Source: Sphingorhabdus sp. 109
GTDB taxonomy: Bacteria > Pseudomonadota > Alphaproteobacteria > Sphingomonadales > Sphingomonadaceae
Length of the DNA: 64,000 nt
Direction of reading: 5' to 3'
Assembly: GCF_902506555.1 (NCBI RefSeq)
Contig: NZ_LR732707.1
Location: 1,488,804-1,552,803, forward strand
The notes under the pieces are model-generated. The model was not told the origin of the DNA. It did no database searches and was given only the letters and a program-made list of their open reading frames with translations. A program made the position numbers and the translations under genes. Position 1 is the stretch's first letter. Every line of letters starts with the position of its first letter. This document shows, piece after piece, positions 42,764-51,781 of this stretch.

Positions 42764-45280
42764 ATGAACAGGAAAGTACGTTACAACGAATCCATCTATA
42801 CACGAAAATCAATCAAAGCCGCGCTGATGGGCTCGGCAATTGCCATCGGCACAGCCGGCATTGGCACGCCGGTACTGGCGCAGGATTCCGTCGAGGATAA
42901 CGCCGGCAGCAACATCATCATCGTCACGGCGCGCAAGCAGAATGAAACGCTTCAGGAAACGCCGGTCACGGTCACCTCGATCGGTGGCGACACGCTCGAC
43001 AAATTCCAGGTCAATGAAGTCGCCGATGTGGTGAGCCGCATTCCGGCGCTGAATGTCCAGGTCGGCGGTTCGGGGGCGGGCGGCCAGATCAGCCTGCGCG
43101 GCGTAGGCACAACCAATATTTCCGCCGCCTTTGACTCAGCCGTGGCATTTGATTTCGACGGCGTCTCGATGAGCACCATGCGACTGGTCCAGGCTTCCTT
43201 TTTCGATGTCGAGCAGATCGATATCCTGAAGGGCCCGCAATCGCTGTTCTTCGGCAAAAGCGCATCGGCCGGGGTATTCTCGGTTCGCTCCGCCAATCCG
43301 ACCGCGGACTGGGAAGTCGGCGGCAAGGCCTCTTACGAATTTGAGGAAGAAGGCTATACGGTCGGCGGCTATATTTCCGGTCCGGTGAGCGACACGCTCG
43401 GCATTCGCGTCGCAGCGCAATATCAGAATATCGACAAATATGTCGAACTGGAAGCCGGCACGCCTTCGGTTTTCGCCGACAGTGGCAAGGCGCTGAAAAA
43501 TTTCGTCGGCCGAGTGACCCTGCAATGGGATCCGACCGACAATTTCTCCGCCAATCTGAAACTCAACTATAATCATAATTTCGGCGACAGCCTGCTCGGC
43601 CATTCCGATATAGATTGCGGCGCCAACGGGCTCCCCGACGATGTGTTCCTTTCGGTACCCGGCGTTTCGATCCCGTCCAACTCGACCTGCGACATACAGG
43701 ACGGGCTCTATCCCCATCCCGACGGTCATCCTGCGCTGCAAGTGATAGCGCCGGGTACCATCGGCGCGGACCGCTATCAGGGCCAGTCCTATAACGAGAC
43801 CAATACCGTCTTCGTCCGGCTGGCGATGGATCTGGAACTCAGCGACACGCTGACCCTGTCGACCGTCAGCGGTTTTCTCGACCTCGACAACGAGCATATC
43901 GACCATTTCAGCTATGTCGGCATATTGCCCAATGGCGATCCCGGCGGCCTGCCTGCGCCCTTTACCGACGCGCTCACGCAGCATACGCAGGAAATCCGCC
44001 TGACCAGCGACTTCGACGGCATGTTCAATTTCATGGTCGGCGGCTTCTGGGAAAGCCGTAGCCAGCCGTTGCAGACATCGCAAAACGCCTTTCTGGGCTC
44101 GTTTCTCTTCCCGGATTCCCGCGGTATCACCTATGACTGGGTGGCCGACCGTACGACCAAGAGCGAGGCCCTGTCCTTCTTCGGCAGTATGAGCCTGGAC
44201 ATTACCGACGAGCTCGAACTGTCCGGCGGTGTGCGCTGGACTGACGAGCAAAAAACCCACCGGACATCCTTTCCGTTCGTCCACAATGCACTGACCTTCC
44301 TCAATGGTATTGTCGGCGGTATCGGGCTGGTGGTTCCCGAGGGTTTCCAGACCGGTCCAATCAAATTTTCCGACAGCAACATCTCGCCGGAAGTGACACT
44401 GAAATACCAGGCAACGCCGGATCTCAACTTCTACGCGTCTTACAAGACCGGCTTCAAGTCGGGCGGTGTCGACAACAGCAGCCTGCCGACCGCGTCGATC
44501 CAGCTGGTGGTGCCCGGATTTGCCGAACAATATCCGGCCCTTTATCCCGATCCCGAAGCGGCGCGGGCCGCGGCGCTCAGCTCGCTGATTTATGATTCCG
44601 AAACCGCCAAGGGCGGCGAAGTCGGGGTCAAGGCAATCTTCGGCAATGGCGCATTCCGCATCAATACGGCGGCTTTCTACTTCGTCTTCGATGATCTGCA
44701 GGTGCAGAATTTCGACGGCGCAGCGGTGCGCTTTCTGACGATCAATGCGGGTGAATTGACAACCAAGGGCTTTGACGTCGACTGGTCCTGGCGCACTCCG
44801 GTCGACGGCCTGAGCTTCTCCGGCGCACTCGGCTATACCGATGCCAAGTTCACCGACACGTTCATATCGCAGGATCCCGACGGCATCCCGGGCAATGCCG
44901 ATGACGTCGATCTCGACGGGCGGAGAGCGGCCCGCGCACCGAAATGGTCTGGCAATATCGCCTTCGACTGGACCTTGCCGATGAGCGATACGCTCGAATT
45001 CGGAGTGAATGGCAACGCCGCCTACAGCTCGTCCTATTTTGCCGGCAACAATAATTTCAACGATTATGTCCAGGACAGCTATGTCACGCTCGACGGCGCC
45101 GTCTCGATCGGCCATCCGGACGGCCAATGGAAACTGTCCCTGATCGGCGTCAATCTGACCAACGAGATCTGGGCCAATACGGTCGGCGACCGGCCGTTCC
45201 TGCCGGCTGGCGGCGACGACCGCGTTGTCACCCAGAATCGTGGGCGGCAATTGTTCGTGGAAGCCGCTTTCAAGTTCTGA
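42764..45280 (+). CDS. TonB-dependent outer-membrane receptor
   Basis: ATG 42764, with a TGAGGAG site, starts an 838-residue receptor. The signal peptide ends near VLAQ (after ~37 residues) and the TonB box follows as IIIVTARKQ. The plug domain has LRGVGTTNISAAFDSAV and the FFGKSASAGVFSV motif. The 22-strand barrel ends in LFVEAAFKF with a terminal Phe. Such receptors import siderophores, vitamins or oligosaccharides. No substrate marker gene is adjacent. A terminator follows directly, so it is monocistronic. Confidence 0.95.
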   Translation: MNRKVRYNESIYTRKSIKAALMGSAIAIGTAGIGTPVLAQDSVEDNAGSNIIIVTARKQNETLQETPVTVTSIGGDTLDKFQVNEVADVVSRIPALNVQVGGSGAGGQISLRGVGTTNISAAFDSAVAFDFDGVSMSTMRLVQASFFDVEQIDILKGPQSLFFGKSASAGVFSVRSANPTADWEVGGKASYEFEEEGYTVGGYISGPVSDTLGIRVAAQYQNIDKYVELEAGTPSVFADSGKALKNFVGRVTLQWDPTDNFSANLKLNYNHNFGDSLLGHSDIDCGANGLPDDVFLSVPGVSIPSNSTCDIQDGLYPHPDGHPALQVIAPGTIGADRYQGQSYNETNTVFVRLAMDLELSDTLTLSTVSGFLDLDNEHIDHFSYVGILPNGDPGGLPAPFTDALTQHTQEIRLTSDFDGMFNFMVGGFWESRSQPLQTSQNAFLGSFLFPDSRGITYDWVADRTTKSEALSFFGSMSLDITDELELSGGVRWTDEQKTHRTSFPFVHNALTFLNGIVGGIGLVVPEGFQTGPIKFSDSNISPEVTLKYQATPDLNFYASYKTGFKSGGVDNSSLPTASIQLVVPGFAEQYPALYPDPEAARAAALSSLIYDSETAKGGEVGVKAIFGNGAFRINTAAFYFVFDDLQVQNFDGAAVRFLTINAGELTTKGFDVDWSWRTPVDGLSFSGALGYTDAKFTDTFISQDPDGIPGNADDVDLDGRRAARAPKWSGNIAFDWTLPMSDTLEFGVNGNAAYSSSYFAGNNNFNDYVQDSYVTLDGAVSIGHPDGQWKLSLIGVNLTNEIWANTVGDRPFLPAGGDDRVVTQNRGRQLFVEAAFKF

Positions 45281-45303
45281 TCGACACTCTCCCGTTGATC
45301 GCG

Positions 45304-45342
45304 TCAGGCCGGACCAGCAACTGCTGTCCGGCCTGATTTTTT
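45304..45342 (+). terminator. Rho-independent terminator of the TonB receptor gene
   Basis: TCAGGCCGGA (45304-45313) pairs with TCCGGCCTGA (45327-45336). An inner CAGC/GCTG pair extends the stem, and six T residues (45337-45342) follow. Confidence 0.93.
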
Positions 45343-45483
45343 ACGCCGGACAAGAGACAAGTGCTCCCATTCCTGTTGAGAAAAGTGAGCTGGCAGCCTT
45401 TTGCGCGGTTACGGAGTGCCAAGTGCCAATAAGAGATCTGTCGAGGTGTAGAGGGACTATATTCGATCACCGGCGACGCGATG

Positions 45484-46467
45484 CTATCCCGAAGAATTCT
45501 CGGCCCGCATTTTGATGATGTGCAAAATATTGGCCTGAACATCGCCGAGCAGCAGATCACCCCACAGACCCAGATATAAATCCATATGGCTACGCATTTT
45601 ATAGCGGGTGGTCAAAGCCAGCTTTGACCGGTTATTGCCCATTTTCTTGATCTCGTAGCGACCCGAGATGATCTTCAGCTTGTCACCATCCGGTGAAATA
45701 TGCCGGTCAGTATATTGTTGTACACTGTCGTCGGGAAAGCGGAAATTCCAACTCAGCATGGTCCCTTTTTCGAAACCGGTAACAACCTCTTCAAATCGAA
45801 TATTTTCGCCCCATTGCGCTTTCCGGATCAGCCCGTCGCTTTCGCGCTGAATTTTTGCTTCGCTCGGACGGGGGACCATTAAAATATCCTGGGTCAGGTT
45901 GAATGTCCCTTCATCGGACGAAATTGCGGGAATGTTGATCAGCAGAGGCCACACGGTTTTTGCTGGCGCTTCGATTTCGATTTCACGAGACACTTCCCAA
46001 CTATTCCATTCTGGCGGTATCCTCTGTTCGGCGGCCAGCAGTGCTAAGGGAACGATGACCCAGCCTGCAGACATCAGACGGGTCCTTCCTTGTTTCCTTG
46101 CTTCTCCGGCATTCCACCGGTTGACGAGTGCTCCGACAGCAGCCGCCGGAATCCACAGTGGAAAAAGCATCGCGATGCAGATCAGACCCTCAATATTGGC
46201 GAGATACGTGAGCAGGAAAATGATTCCCAGGCCCAGGGTTACGAAGCCGATGCAGCCGAGCATGGACTTACTGCCATTGGGGTCGGCGAATTGGACGGTC
46301 AAGCCGCCAAGCGCAGCAGGGATCACAAGCAAGGCAACCAAACCCGCGTCGCTGAGCCCCCACAGGTCGCTATAGAATAACAGCAACGCCGTCCCGAACA
46401 GGATGGTGAGCAAGGTCGCCGTCAAAACATGATCCGCTCGACCAAATTTTCTACCGGTTTCGGACAT
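45484..46467 (-). CDS. Membrane-anchored SRPBCC (START-like) family protein
   Basis: From ATG 46467 the product is 327 residues. The N-terminal ~130 residues form four or so hydrophobic helices, and the rest (~150-320) is an SRPBCC/polyketide-cyclase-like domain. That domain has REIEIEAPAKTVWPLLINIPAI at its start and a GRYEIKKMGNNRSKLALTTRYK strand near the end. SRPBCC domains bind hydrophobic ligands. The combination with a membrane anchor is unusual but known. It lies 45 bp upstream of DedA on the opposite face of the receptor. Confidence 0.75.
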   Translation of the reverse strand: MSETGRKFGRADHVLTATLLTILFGTALLLFYSDLWGLSDAGLVALLVIPAALGGLTVQFADPNGSKSMLGCIGFVTLGLGIIFLLTYLANIEGLICIAMLFPLWIPAAAVGALVNRWNAGEARKQGRTRLMSAGWVIVPLALLAAEQRIPPEWNSWEVSREIEIEAPAKTVWPLLINIPAISSDEGTFNLTQDILMVPRPSEAKIQRESDGLIRKAQWGENIRFEEVVTGFEKGTMLSWNFRFPDDSVQQYTDRHISPDGDKLKIISGRYEIKKMGNNRSKLALTTRYKMRSHMDLYLGLWGDLLLGDVQANILHIIKMRAENSSG

Positions 46468-46512
46468 CGCTATCACCACCCTTCCGCATCATCCGAATGT
46501 GGACAGCCTGCC

Positions 46513-47115
46513 TCATCCTCCCTTCGGCCGCCAGAAGATAATCCGCCAGATGTAGACCACGACCAGCAACCCGATAACGCCGAGCGATACGGGGCCCAGA
46601 TAGCGCCCGATATCATCGATATTCTGCTGCAGCATATAGCCGGCAAAAACCAGCGCGCTGTTCCAGACTGCAGCGCCGGCGCTGGTGGCGAGGATGAAGC
46701 GTGTGTGCGACATGCCGAACAGACCGGCGGGCACGGAAATCATCGTCCTTATATTGGGGATGAAGCGGGCGACAAAGACCACCCACTGGCCGTGATTGTC
46801 GAAAATCCGGTCTATCCGGTTAACCGTCTCGACATCAAGTGTCAGCCAGCGGCCATGTTTGCGGACGAAAGCGCGCAGATCATCCTCGTTCCAGTGGCGC
46901 CCGACCATGAACCAGACATAATTGCCCGCCAGCGAACCGATGGTGCCGACCAGCACCAGCCAGGCCGGGTGGAATGTCCCCTGCCCCACGCCGACGCCGC
47001 CCAGCCCCATGATCAGCTCGGACGGGATTGGCGGAAAGATATTTTCCAGCGCCATCAACAACGCAATGGCCCAATAGCCGCCCTGCTCGATCAGGTCTGT
47101 GACCCAGCTGTTCAT
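46513..47115 (-). CDS. DedA family inner-membrane protein
   Basis: The 200-residue protein has the DedA/VTT-domain pattern: AIALLMALENIFPPIPSELIMGLGGVGVGQG at the start, GSLAGNYVWFMVGRHW, and the family signature VVFVARFIPNIRTMISVPAGLFGMSHTRF. The re-entrant loop Glu (ENIFPPIPSE) and Arg (ARFIPNIR) are present. DedA proteins are phospholipid scramblases or carrier-lipid translocases needed for membrane homeostasis. It lies 21 bp downstream of gshB on the same strand. Confidence 0.92.
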   Translation of the reverse strand: MNSWVTDLIEQGGYWAIALLMALENIFPPIPSELIMGLGGVGVGQGTFHPAWLVLVGTIGSLAGNYVWFMVGRHWNEDDLRAFVRKHGRWLTLDVETVNRIDRIFDNHGQWVVFVARFIPNIRTMISVPAGLFGMSHTRFILATSAGAAVWNSALVFAGYMLQQNIDDIGRYLGPVSLGVIGLLVVVYIWRIIFWRPKGG

Positions 47116-47136
47116 CGCGTGCGGATCCCCGCCTGC

Positions 47137-48093
47137 TTATTGCGCCGCCAGCCGCCGCTCGATCGCATCCCAGATCATGCCTGACGTGTCCGTGCCGTTG
47201 AAATTATCGATCGCGACAATCCCGGTTGGCGAGGTCACGTTGATTTCGGTCAGCCATTTGCCGCCGATCACATCGATGCCGACAAAGATCAGGCCAAGAC
47301 GCTTCAGGTCGGGCCCCATCGCCGCGCAGATTTCCTTTTCCCGGTCGGTCAGATCGGCCGCTTCGGCATAGCCGCCCTGCGCCAGATTGCTGCGGAATTC
47401 GCCTTCGCCCGGCTTGCGGTTGATCGCGCCGGCGACTTCGCCGTCAACCAGGACGATGCGCTTGTCGCCCTGATGCACCTCGGGTAGGAAGGGCTGGACC
47501 ATATGCGGTTCCGGCCAGGTCTGGTTGAACACCTCGAATAGAGCGCTGAGATTGCTGCCGTCTTCCGGCACCAAGAAGATCGCCTTGCCGCCATTGCCGT
47601 GCAGTGGTTTGACCACCACGCCGCCATGTTCCGCCTGAAACGCGCGGACTTCGTCAAGGTCGCGGGTGATCAGGGTTGGCGGCATGAACTGGGCATAATC
47701 AAGCACATAGACTTTCTCCGGCGCATTGCGGACGGAGACGGGGTTGTTGACGACCAGTGTCTCGCCCTCGATCCGTTCGAGCAGGTGCGTCGCGGTGATA
47801 TAACCAACGTGGAAAGGCGGGTCCTGGCGCATCAAAACGACGTCGACATCGCTGCCGAGGTCGAGTTTTACGGACTCGCCGAAGGTGAAATGGTCGCCCT
47901 TCACCGGCTGCACGGTCACCGGATGGGCGGGCGTGGTCAGACGGCCATTGGCCTGCAGGGTCAGGCGCTTCACGTCGTAATGGAACAGTTCGTACCCGCG
48001 CTTCTGGGCGGATAGCATCAGTGCGAAGCTGCTGTCTCCGGCGATATTCACGGTCTCCATGGGGTCCATCTGGACGGCAATTTTCAGGGTCAT
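47137..48093 (-). CDS. gshB: Glutathione synthetase
   Basis: GshB joins gamma-glutamylcysteine and glycine with ATP. The 318-residue protein has the family opening (LKIAVQMDPMETVNIAGDSSFALMLSAQKRGYEL) and the ATP-grasp core with VVKPLHGNGGKAIFLV. The Mg-binding GVDVIGG-like segment (FVGIDVIGGKWLTEINVTSPTGI) closes it. Length matches E. coli GshB. It is between yraN and DedA on the minus strand; the yraN gap carries a palindromic doublet. Confidence 0.96.
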   Translation of the reverse strand: MTLKIAVQMDPMETVNIAGDSSFALMLSAQKRGYELFHYDVKRLTLQANGRLTTPAHPVTVQPVKGDHFTFGESVKLDLGSDVDVVLMRQDPPFHVGYITATHLLERIEGETLVVNNPVSVRNAPEKVYVLDYAQFMPPTLITRDLDEVRAFQAEHGGVVVKPLHGNGGKAIFLVPEDGSNLSALFEVFNQTWPEPHMVQPFLPEVHQGDKRIVLVDGEVAGAINRKPGEGEFRSNLAQGGYAEAADLTDREKEICAAMGPDLKRLGLIFVGIDVIGGKWLTEINVTSPTGIVAIDNFNGTDTSGMIWDAIERRLAAQ

Positions 48094-48125
48094 TTCTATT
48101 CCTTAGACATTTTCAAACCCGCTTA

Positions 48126-48199
48126 CCGTTCGTGTCGAGCCTAGTCGAGACACATTGGCATTGCTGCAAGCGTCTCTCGACTTCGCTCGAGACGAGCGG
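48126..48199. repeat. Palindromic repeat doublet, TCGAGAC class
   Basis: The left arm starts CCGTTCGTGTCGAGC (48126) and the right arm ends CTCGAGACGAGCGG (48199) as an imperfect inverted copy. A further single fragment, CCCGAACTTGTCGAAGGGCC (48225-48244), follows. All lie in the yraN-gshB gap. Confidence 0.75.
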
Positions 48200-48298
48200 G
48201 GGAGTTGGGTTTCTAACCGCTAGCCCCGAACTTGTCGAAGGGCCTTTTTGTTTAGCGGGGCAAAGAGAAAGTGCGATCCGCCCTTCACCGGTCACACA

Positions 48299-48652
48299 TC
48301 AGAACCCGTGCCAGACGTTCGTCAGATGGACAGGCAGCCGCCTTGGCGCGATCAGGATCACGTCGATCCGGGCGTCTTCCCCCTTCGTGCAATAGCGCGG
48401 ATAGAGGATTTCCACTGCATTGGCGACGCGCTGCAGCCGTTTCAGATCGATCGCCAGCTCCAGATCTTCCAGTCTGGTGCGCGCCTTCACTTCGACAAAG
48501 GCGACGAGGCCCCCTCGTTTGGCCACCAGATCGACCTCGCCGCGCGGCGTACGCACCCGTTGGTCCAATATCCGCCAGCCTTTCAGGCGCAGGAAGCGGG
48601 CAGCAGTCTTTTCCGCCTGGCGACCGCGCTTCTCGGCAGCTTCGCGTTTCAC
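48299..48652 (-). CDS. UPF0102 (YraN) family nuclease-fold protein
   Basis: The 117-residue protein has the YraN layout: KREAAEKRGRQAEKTAARFLRLKGWRILDQRVRTPRGEVDLVAKRGGLVAFVEVKART. The Asp of GEVDLVA and the ExK of VEVKAR form a restriction-endonuclease-like active site. It lies between rsmI and gshB as in many proteobacteria (E. coli order rsmI-lpoA-yraN). The biological role is not established. Confidence 0.9.
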   Translation of the reverse strand: MKREAAEKRGRQAEKTAARFLRLKGWRILDQRVRTPRGEVDLVAKRGGLVAFVEVKARTRLEDLELAIDLKRLQRVANAVEILYPRYCTKGEDARIDVILIAPRRLPVHLTNVWHGF

Positions 48653-48767
48653 GGCGAAACCAGCGTTCGTGTTGCGCTTGTCGATATATTTTGCCCGTCA
48701 AAGCGACGCATGCCCGAGAAACGCCCTTCGACAGACCCAGAGCGATCGGCTTGTGGGTATCGGCGTT

Positions 48768-49607
48768 TCATTTTTCCGACTTCCAGCGGTTGGCCAGATC
48801 GTAGAGCGCCTTGCGGTCGGTATTGAAGGCCTTCGCCACCTCGCCTGCTGCCTTTGAGGCCGGCAGCCTTACCAGCGCCTCGCGCAGCGCCGCCTCGATT
48901 TCTGCTACGCTGGCTGCTTCCGGCGCGCCCGGTGGGCCGATGATCACGACAATTTCGCCTTTCGGCTTTTCCGAACCGTAGCGGTCGGCCAGTTCGCGCA
49001 GCGGGCCGGTCACGGCTTCCTCGAAACGCTTGGTGATTTCGCGGACCACCGCAGCCTTGCGGTCCCCCAGCACCGCCAGCGAGTCAGCCAGCATCGCTCC
49101 CAGCCGCGAGCCGTTTTCATAAAAGATCAGGCTGGCATTGAGAGAATGCAGCACCGCCAAAGATTCGCGTCGCGCCTTGGTTTTGCTCGGCAGAAATCCT
49201 TCAAAAAGAAAACGATCGCTGGGCAGCCCCGACAGGGTCAGGGCGGCGATCGCGGCGCTCGGGCCGGGAATCGTCGTGACATAGAGGCCCGCCGCCTGCG
49301 CATCGCGAACCAGCTTGTAGCCGGGATCCGATATCAGCGGGGTACCCGCATCGCTGACAAGTGCGACAATTTTACATCGCACCGCATCCAAAATACTTGC
49401 GCGATCGGCTGCAGACTTATGGTCATTATAGACCATCATTCTTGACTTTTTACCTATGTGATTCAAAAGTTTGCCCGTCACTCTTGTGTCTTCGACCAAG
49501 ATGATATCAGCGGCCGCAAGCGTTTCTTCGGCGCGGCGCGACAAATCTCCGAGGTTGCCGATAGGCGTGGCGACGATATAGAGACCGGATTGGGCAGGAG
49601 CAGACAT
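48768..49607 (-). CDS. rsmI: 16S rRNA (cytidine(1402)-2'-O)-methyltransferase RsmI
   Basis: RsmI 2'-O-methylates C1402 in the ribosomal P site. The 279-residue protein from ATG 49607 has the tetrapyrrole-methylase fold: YIVATPIGNLGDLSRRAEETLAAADIILVEDTRVTGKLLNHIG, then VALVSDAGTPLISDPGYKLV and TTIPGPSAAIAALTLSGLPSDRFLFEGFLPSK. The start abuts the divergent LppC-like gene, and a longer start (49634) would overlap it. Confidence 0.95.
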   Translation of the reverse strand: MSAPAQSGLYIVATPIGNLGDLSRRAEETLAAADIILVEDTRVTGKLLNHIGKKSRMMVYNDHKSAADRASILDAVRCKIVALVSDAGTPLISDPGYKLVRDAQAAGLYVTTIPGPSAAIAALTLSGLPSDRFLFEGFLPSKTKARRESLAVLHSLNASLIFYENGSRLGAMLADSLAVLGDRKAAVVREITKRFEEAVTGPLRELADRYGSEKPKGEIVVIIGPPGAPEAASVAEIEAALREALVRLPASKAAGEVAKAFNTDRKALYDLANRWKSEK

Positions 49608-50801
49608 ATGGCGGTCATGGCAGACAAGATGCATCTAGGACAAGATCAAAGCAGACGGCGCAGTATTTTGAAGTGGGCGGGTCTCTCCGCCATCGCGATG
49701 CTGGCCGGCTGTTCGACGGTTGTACCACGCGGCGCCGAACCGGTGCGGACCGACGCGCCGGCGCCTCCTCCGGTTACTGCAGGGCTGCCCGACGACCAGA
49801 AACATCATCGCATTGCACTGCTTGTGCCGCTGACCGGGAAAAATGCCGGCGTCGGCCAGTCGCTCGCCAATGCGACCACCATGGCGCTGCTCGATACCCA
49901 GGCCGACAATATCCGCATGACCAGCTATGACACGGCCAAGGGCGCTGCCCTGGCAGCGCAAAGTGCCATTCGCGATGGCAACAAGCTGATCATCGGTCCG
50001 CTGCTCAGCGACAATGTTGTAGCGACGGCCAATATCGCACGGCCAGCCGGCGTACCCATCCTGAGCTTCTCCAATGACAGCGGCGCCGCCGGCGATAATG
50101 TCTTCATATTGGGGCATATCCCGTCGCAATCGATCAACCGGGTCGTGACCTATGCAAAATCGAAAGGCATGAACCGCTTTGCCGCGCTGGTACCCAATGG
50201 TGTTTACGGACAACGCGCCTCCTCTACCCTGTTGCGCAGCGTGAAAGATGCCGGCGGCACAGTAGTGTCGATCCAGACGTTCAACCGCGATTCCAAATCA
50301 ATCGAAGCGGCGACCAAGAGACTTGCCGAAAATGGTGATTTCGAAGCGGTTTTGCTTGCCGACAATGGCGACATGGCGATCAAGGCCGCGCCCTATATTC
50401 GCAAGAATGCCAGCGGCACAGCGAAAATCCTCGGCACCGACCTCTGGAACACCAGCAGCAATCTGGCCGGCGCGCCGTCGATGCGCGGCGCCTGGTTCGC
50501 AAGCGTTTCGGACGGATTGTACAAGCAATATGCCGACAAATATCGCGCCCGCTATGGCAAGGCGCCGTTCCGCCTGTCGAGCCTCGGCTATGATTCGGTG
50601 CTGCTGACCGTGAAGGTTGCGCGCAACTGGAAAGTCGGCGAGCCATTCCCGATCAGCCAGCTTACCGACAAGGGCGGTTTTATCGGACTGGACGGCGTCT
50701 TCCGGTTCAAGAGCAACGGCGTTTCAGAGCGTGCGCTGGAAGTACAGGAAATCCGCAACGGCAGCTTCACCGTCGTCGATCCGGCACCCAGAGGGTTCTG
50801 A
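49608..50801 (+). CDS. LppC/LpoA-like penicillin-binding protein activator lipoprotein
   Basis: ATG 49608, with an AGGAG site 7 nt upstream, gives 397 residues. A twin-Arg-like start (QSRRRSILKWAG) leads to a lipobox MLAGC. A proline-rich linker (~45-60) precedes a periplasmic-binding type I (LppC) domain: HHRIALLVPLTGKNAGVGQSLANATTMALLD..., DVDAVLLAD-like strand, ILGTDLWN, and LSSLGYDSVLLTV. LpoA activates PBP1A in gamma-proteobacteria; LppC relatives are more divergent. Position next to rsmI and near yraN supports the assignment. Confidence 0.88.
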   Translation: MAVMADKMHLGQDQSRRRSILKWAGLSAIAMLAGCSTVVPRGAEPVRTDAPAPPPVTAGLPDDQKHHRIALLVPLTGKNAGVGQSLANATTMALLDTQADNIRMTSYDTAKGAALAAQSAIRDGNKLIIGPLLSDNVVATANIARPAGVPILSFSNDSGAAGDNVFILGHIPSQSINRVVTYAKSKGMNRFAALVPNGVYGQRASSTLLRSVKDAGGTVVSIQTFNRDSKSIEAATKRLAENGDFEAVLLADNGDMAIKAAPYIRKNASGTAKILGTDLWNTSSNLAGAPSMRGAWFASVSDGLYKQYADKYRARYGKAPFRLSSLGYDSVLLTVKVARNWKVGEPFPISQLTDKGGFIGLDGVFRFKSNGVSERALEVQEIRNGSFTVVDPAPRGF

Positions 50802-50810
50802 TCGCTGTCA

Positions 50811-51776
50811 TTACGGTAGCTGCCAGCGCACCGTGTTGGTGTAGGACGAGCGGACCGCTTGACCGCTGGCATTTTTTGCAGGGCTGAACCGGGCGCGGCG
50901 CATTAATGCGCTGCAGGATGCCGTATCGAGATCCGCATGGCCGCTTGATGCCAATATATCGCAGGCGGTAACGTCGCCGGTCTCGCTGATCCGGAGTTGA
51001 AATTCGACAGCACCGCTTCGCTCCTCTCGCAAAGCGGCAACCGGATAATCGCCGGACGAGATCCATTCTCCCGGATTTCCGGCAGGCACCGGGGGAATGA
51101 TCGCCTCGCTGCGAAGTGCAGAATCGCCGCCCTCCGGAGACCGAAGGGGTGAAGTTGCAGGCGCATCATATTGCGCTGTGGGGTCCTGTTCGGATGGTTG
51201 ATCCACCCAGAACCAGGCGGCCAGACAAATGCCGATAAATACGGCTAAATCGACAAGCGGCTTTCGAAACGGACGAGGAAGGTCCCTGGAAGGACCAGAC
51301 AGAAAGGCCGACAGTTTTCCGGGCCGTTGCTCATCTTCCCTGATCTCGTCGTCCGTGTGATATCCATTGCCCGGTTCATAGGACGCATCGGGATCGTCGC
51401 TCTGCGACGCGTCGTCCAGATAAAAATCATCTTCCGCATCCGCATGATAGCCGGTGCCGGGTTCAAGGTTTTCCGCCGGGATTGCTTCGGGCAACGTTTC
51501 GGCTCGATCGTCCCGTTCGCCGGTTGAGAGACTGTCGCGTCCGGGCGACCCGCTGACTCTCGAATAGTCCGGGCGATAATCATAGCGCGCGCCGATAGAG
51601 GACGCACATTTCTGACAAATCACGCTATAGTCACCGCGCGACAGTTTTGAATTTTTCAAGAGATCGTCCGCACCGGCCTCTCCGGTGTGGACGAGCGGGC
51701 GAGGTTCACCGCAATTTCCGCATACCGGCGCTTTCAGCGACTTACGTCCGAAAAATCCAAACACGCCCGGCCCCAT
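50811..51776 (-). CDS. TonB-C-domain protein with an N-terminal four-cysteine (zinc-ribbon-like) segment
   Basis: The 321-residue protein has two CxxC pairs (Cys19/22 in VCGNCGEP, Cys54/57 in ICQKCASS), suggesting a small zinc ribbon near the N-terminus. An acidic low-complexity stretch (~75-155) with two copies of EPGxGYHxD follows. One membrane helix (~174-192) comes next, then a TonB C-terminal-like domain (~236-321, GAVEFQLRISETGDVTACDILASSGH). TonB links outer-membrane receptors to the proton-driven ExbBD complex; no exbB/exbD genes are adjacent. Topology would place the zinc module in the cytoplasm. Confidence 0.8.
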   Translation of the reverse strand: MGPGVFGFFGRKSLKAPVCGNCGEPRPLVHTGEAGADDLLKNSKLSRGDYSVICQKCASSIGARYDYRPDYSRVSGSPGRDSLSTGERDDRAETLPEAIPAENLEPGTGYHADAEDDFYLDDASQSDDPDASYEPGNGYHTDDEIREDEQRPGKLSAFLSGPSRDLPRPFRKPLVDLAVFIGICLAAWFWVDQPSEQDPTAQYDAPATSPLRSPEGGDSALRSEAIIPPVPAGNPGEWISSGDYPVAALREERSGAVEFQLRISETGDVTACDILASSGHADLDTASCSALMRRARFSPAKNASGQAVRSSYTNTVRWQLP

Positions 51777-51781
51777 CAGAT

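Noticed and set aside
43136-45250. A 704-codon minus-strand frame over the TonB receptor
   Set aside because: It is the antisense shadow of the receptor gene, which has a signal peptide, TonB box and terminal Phe.
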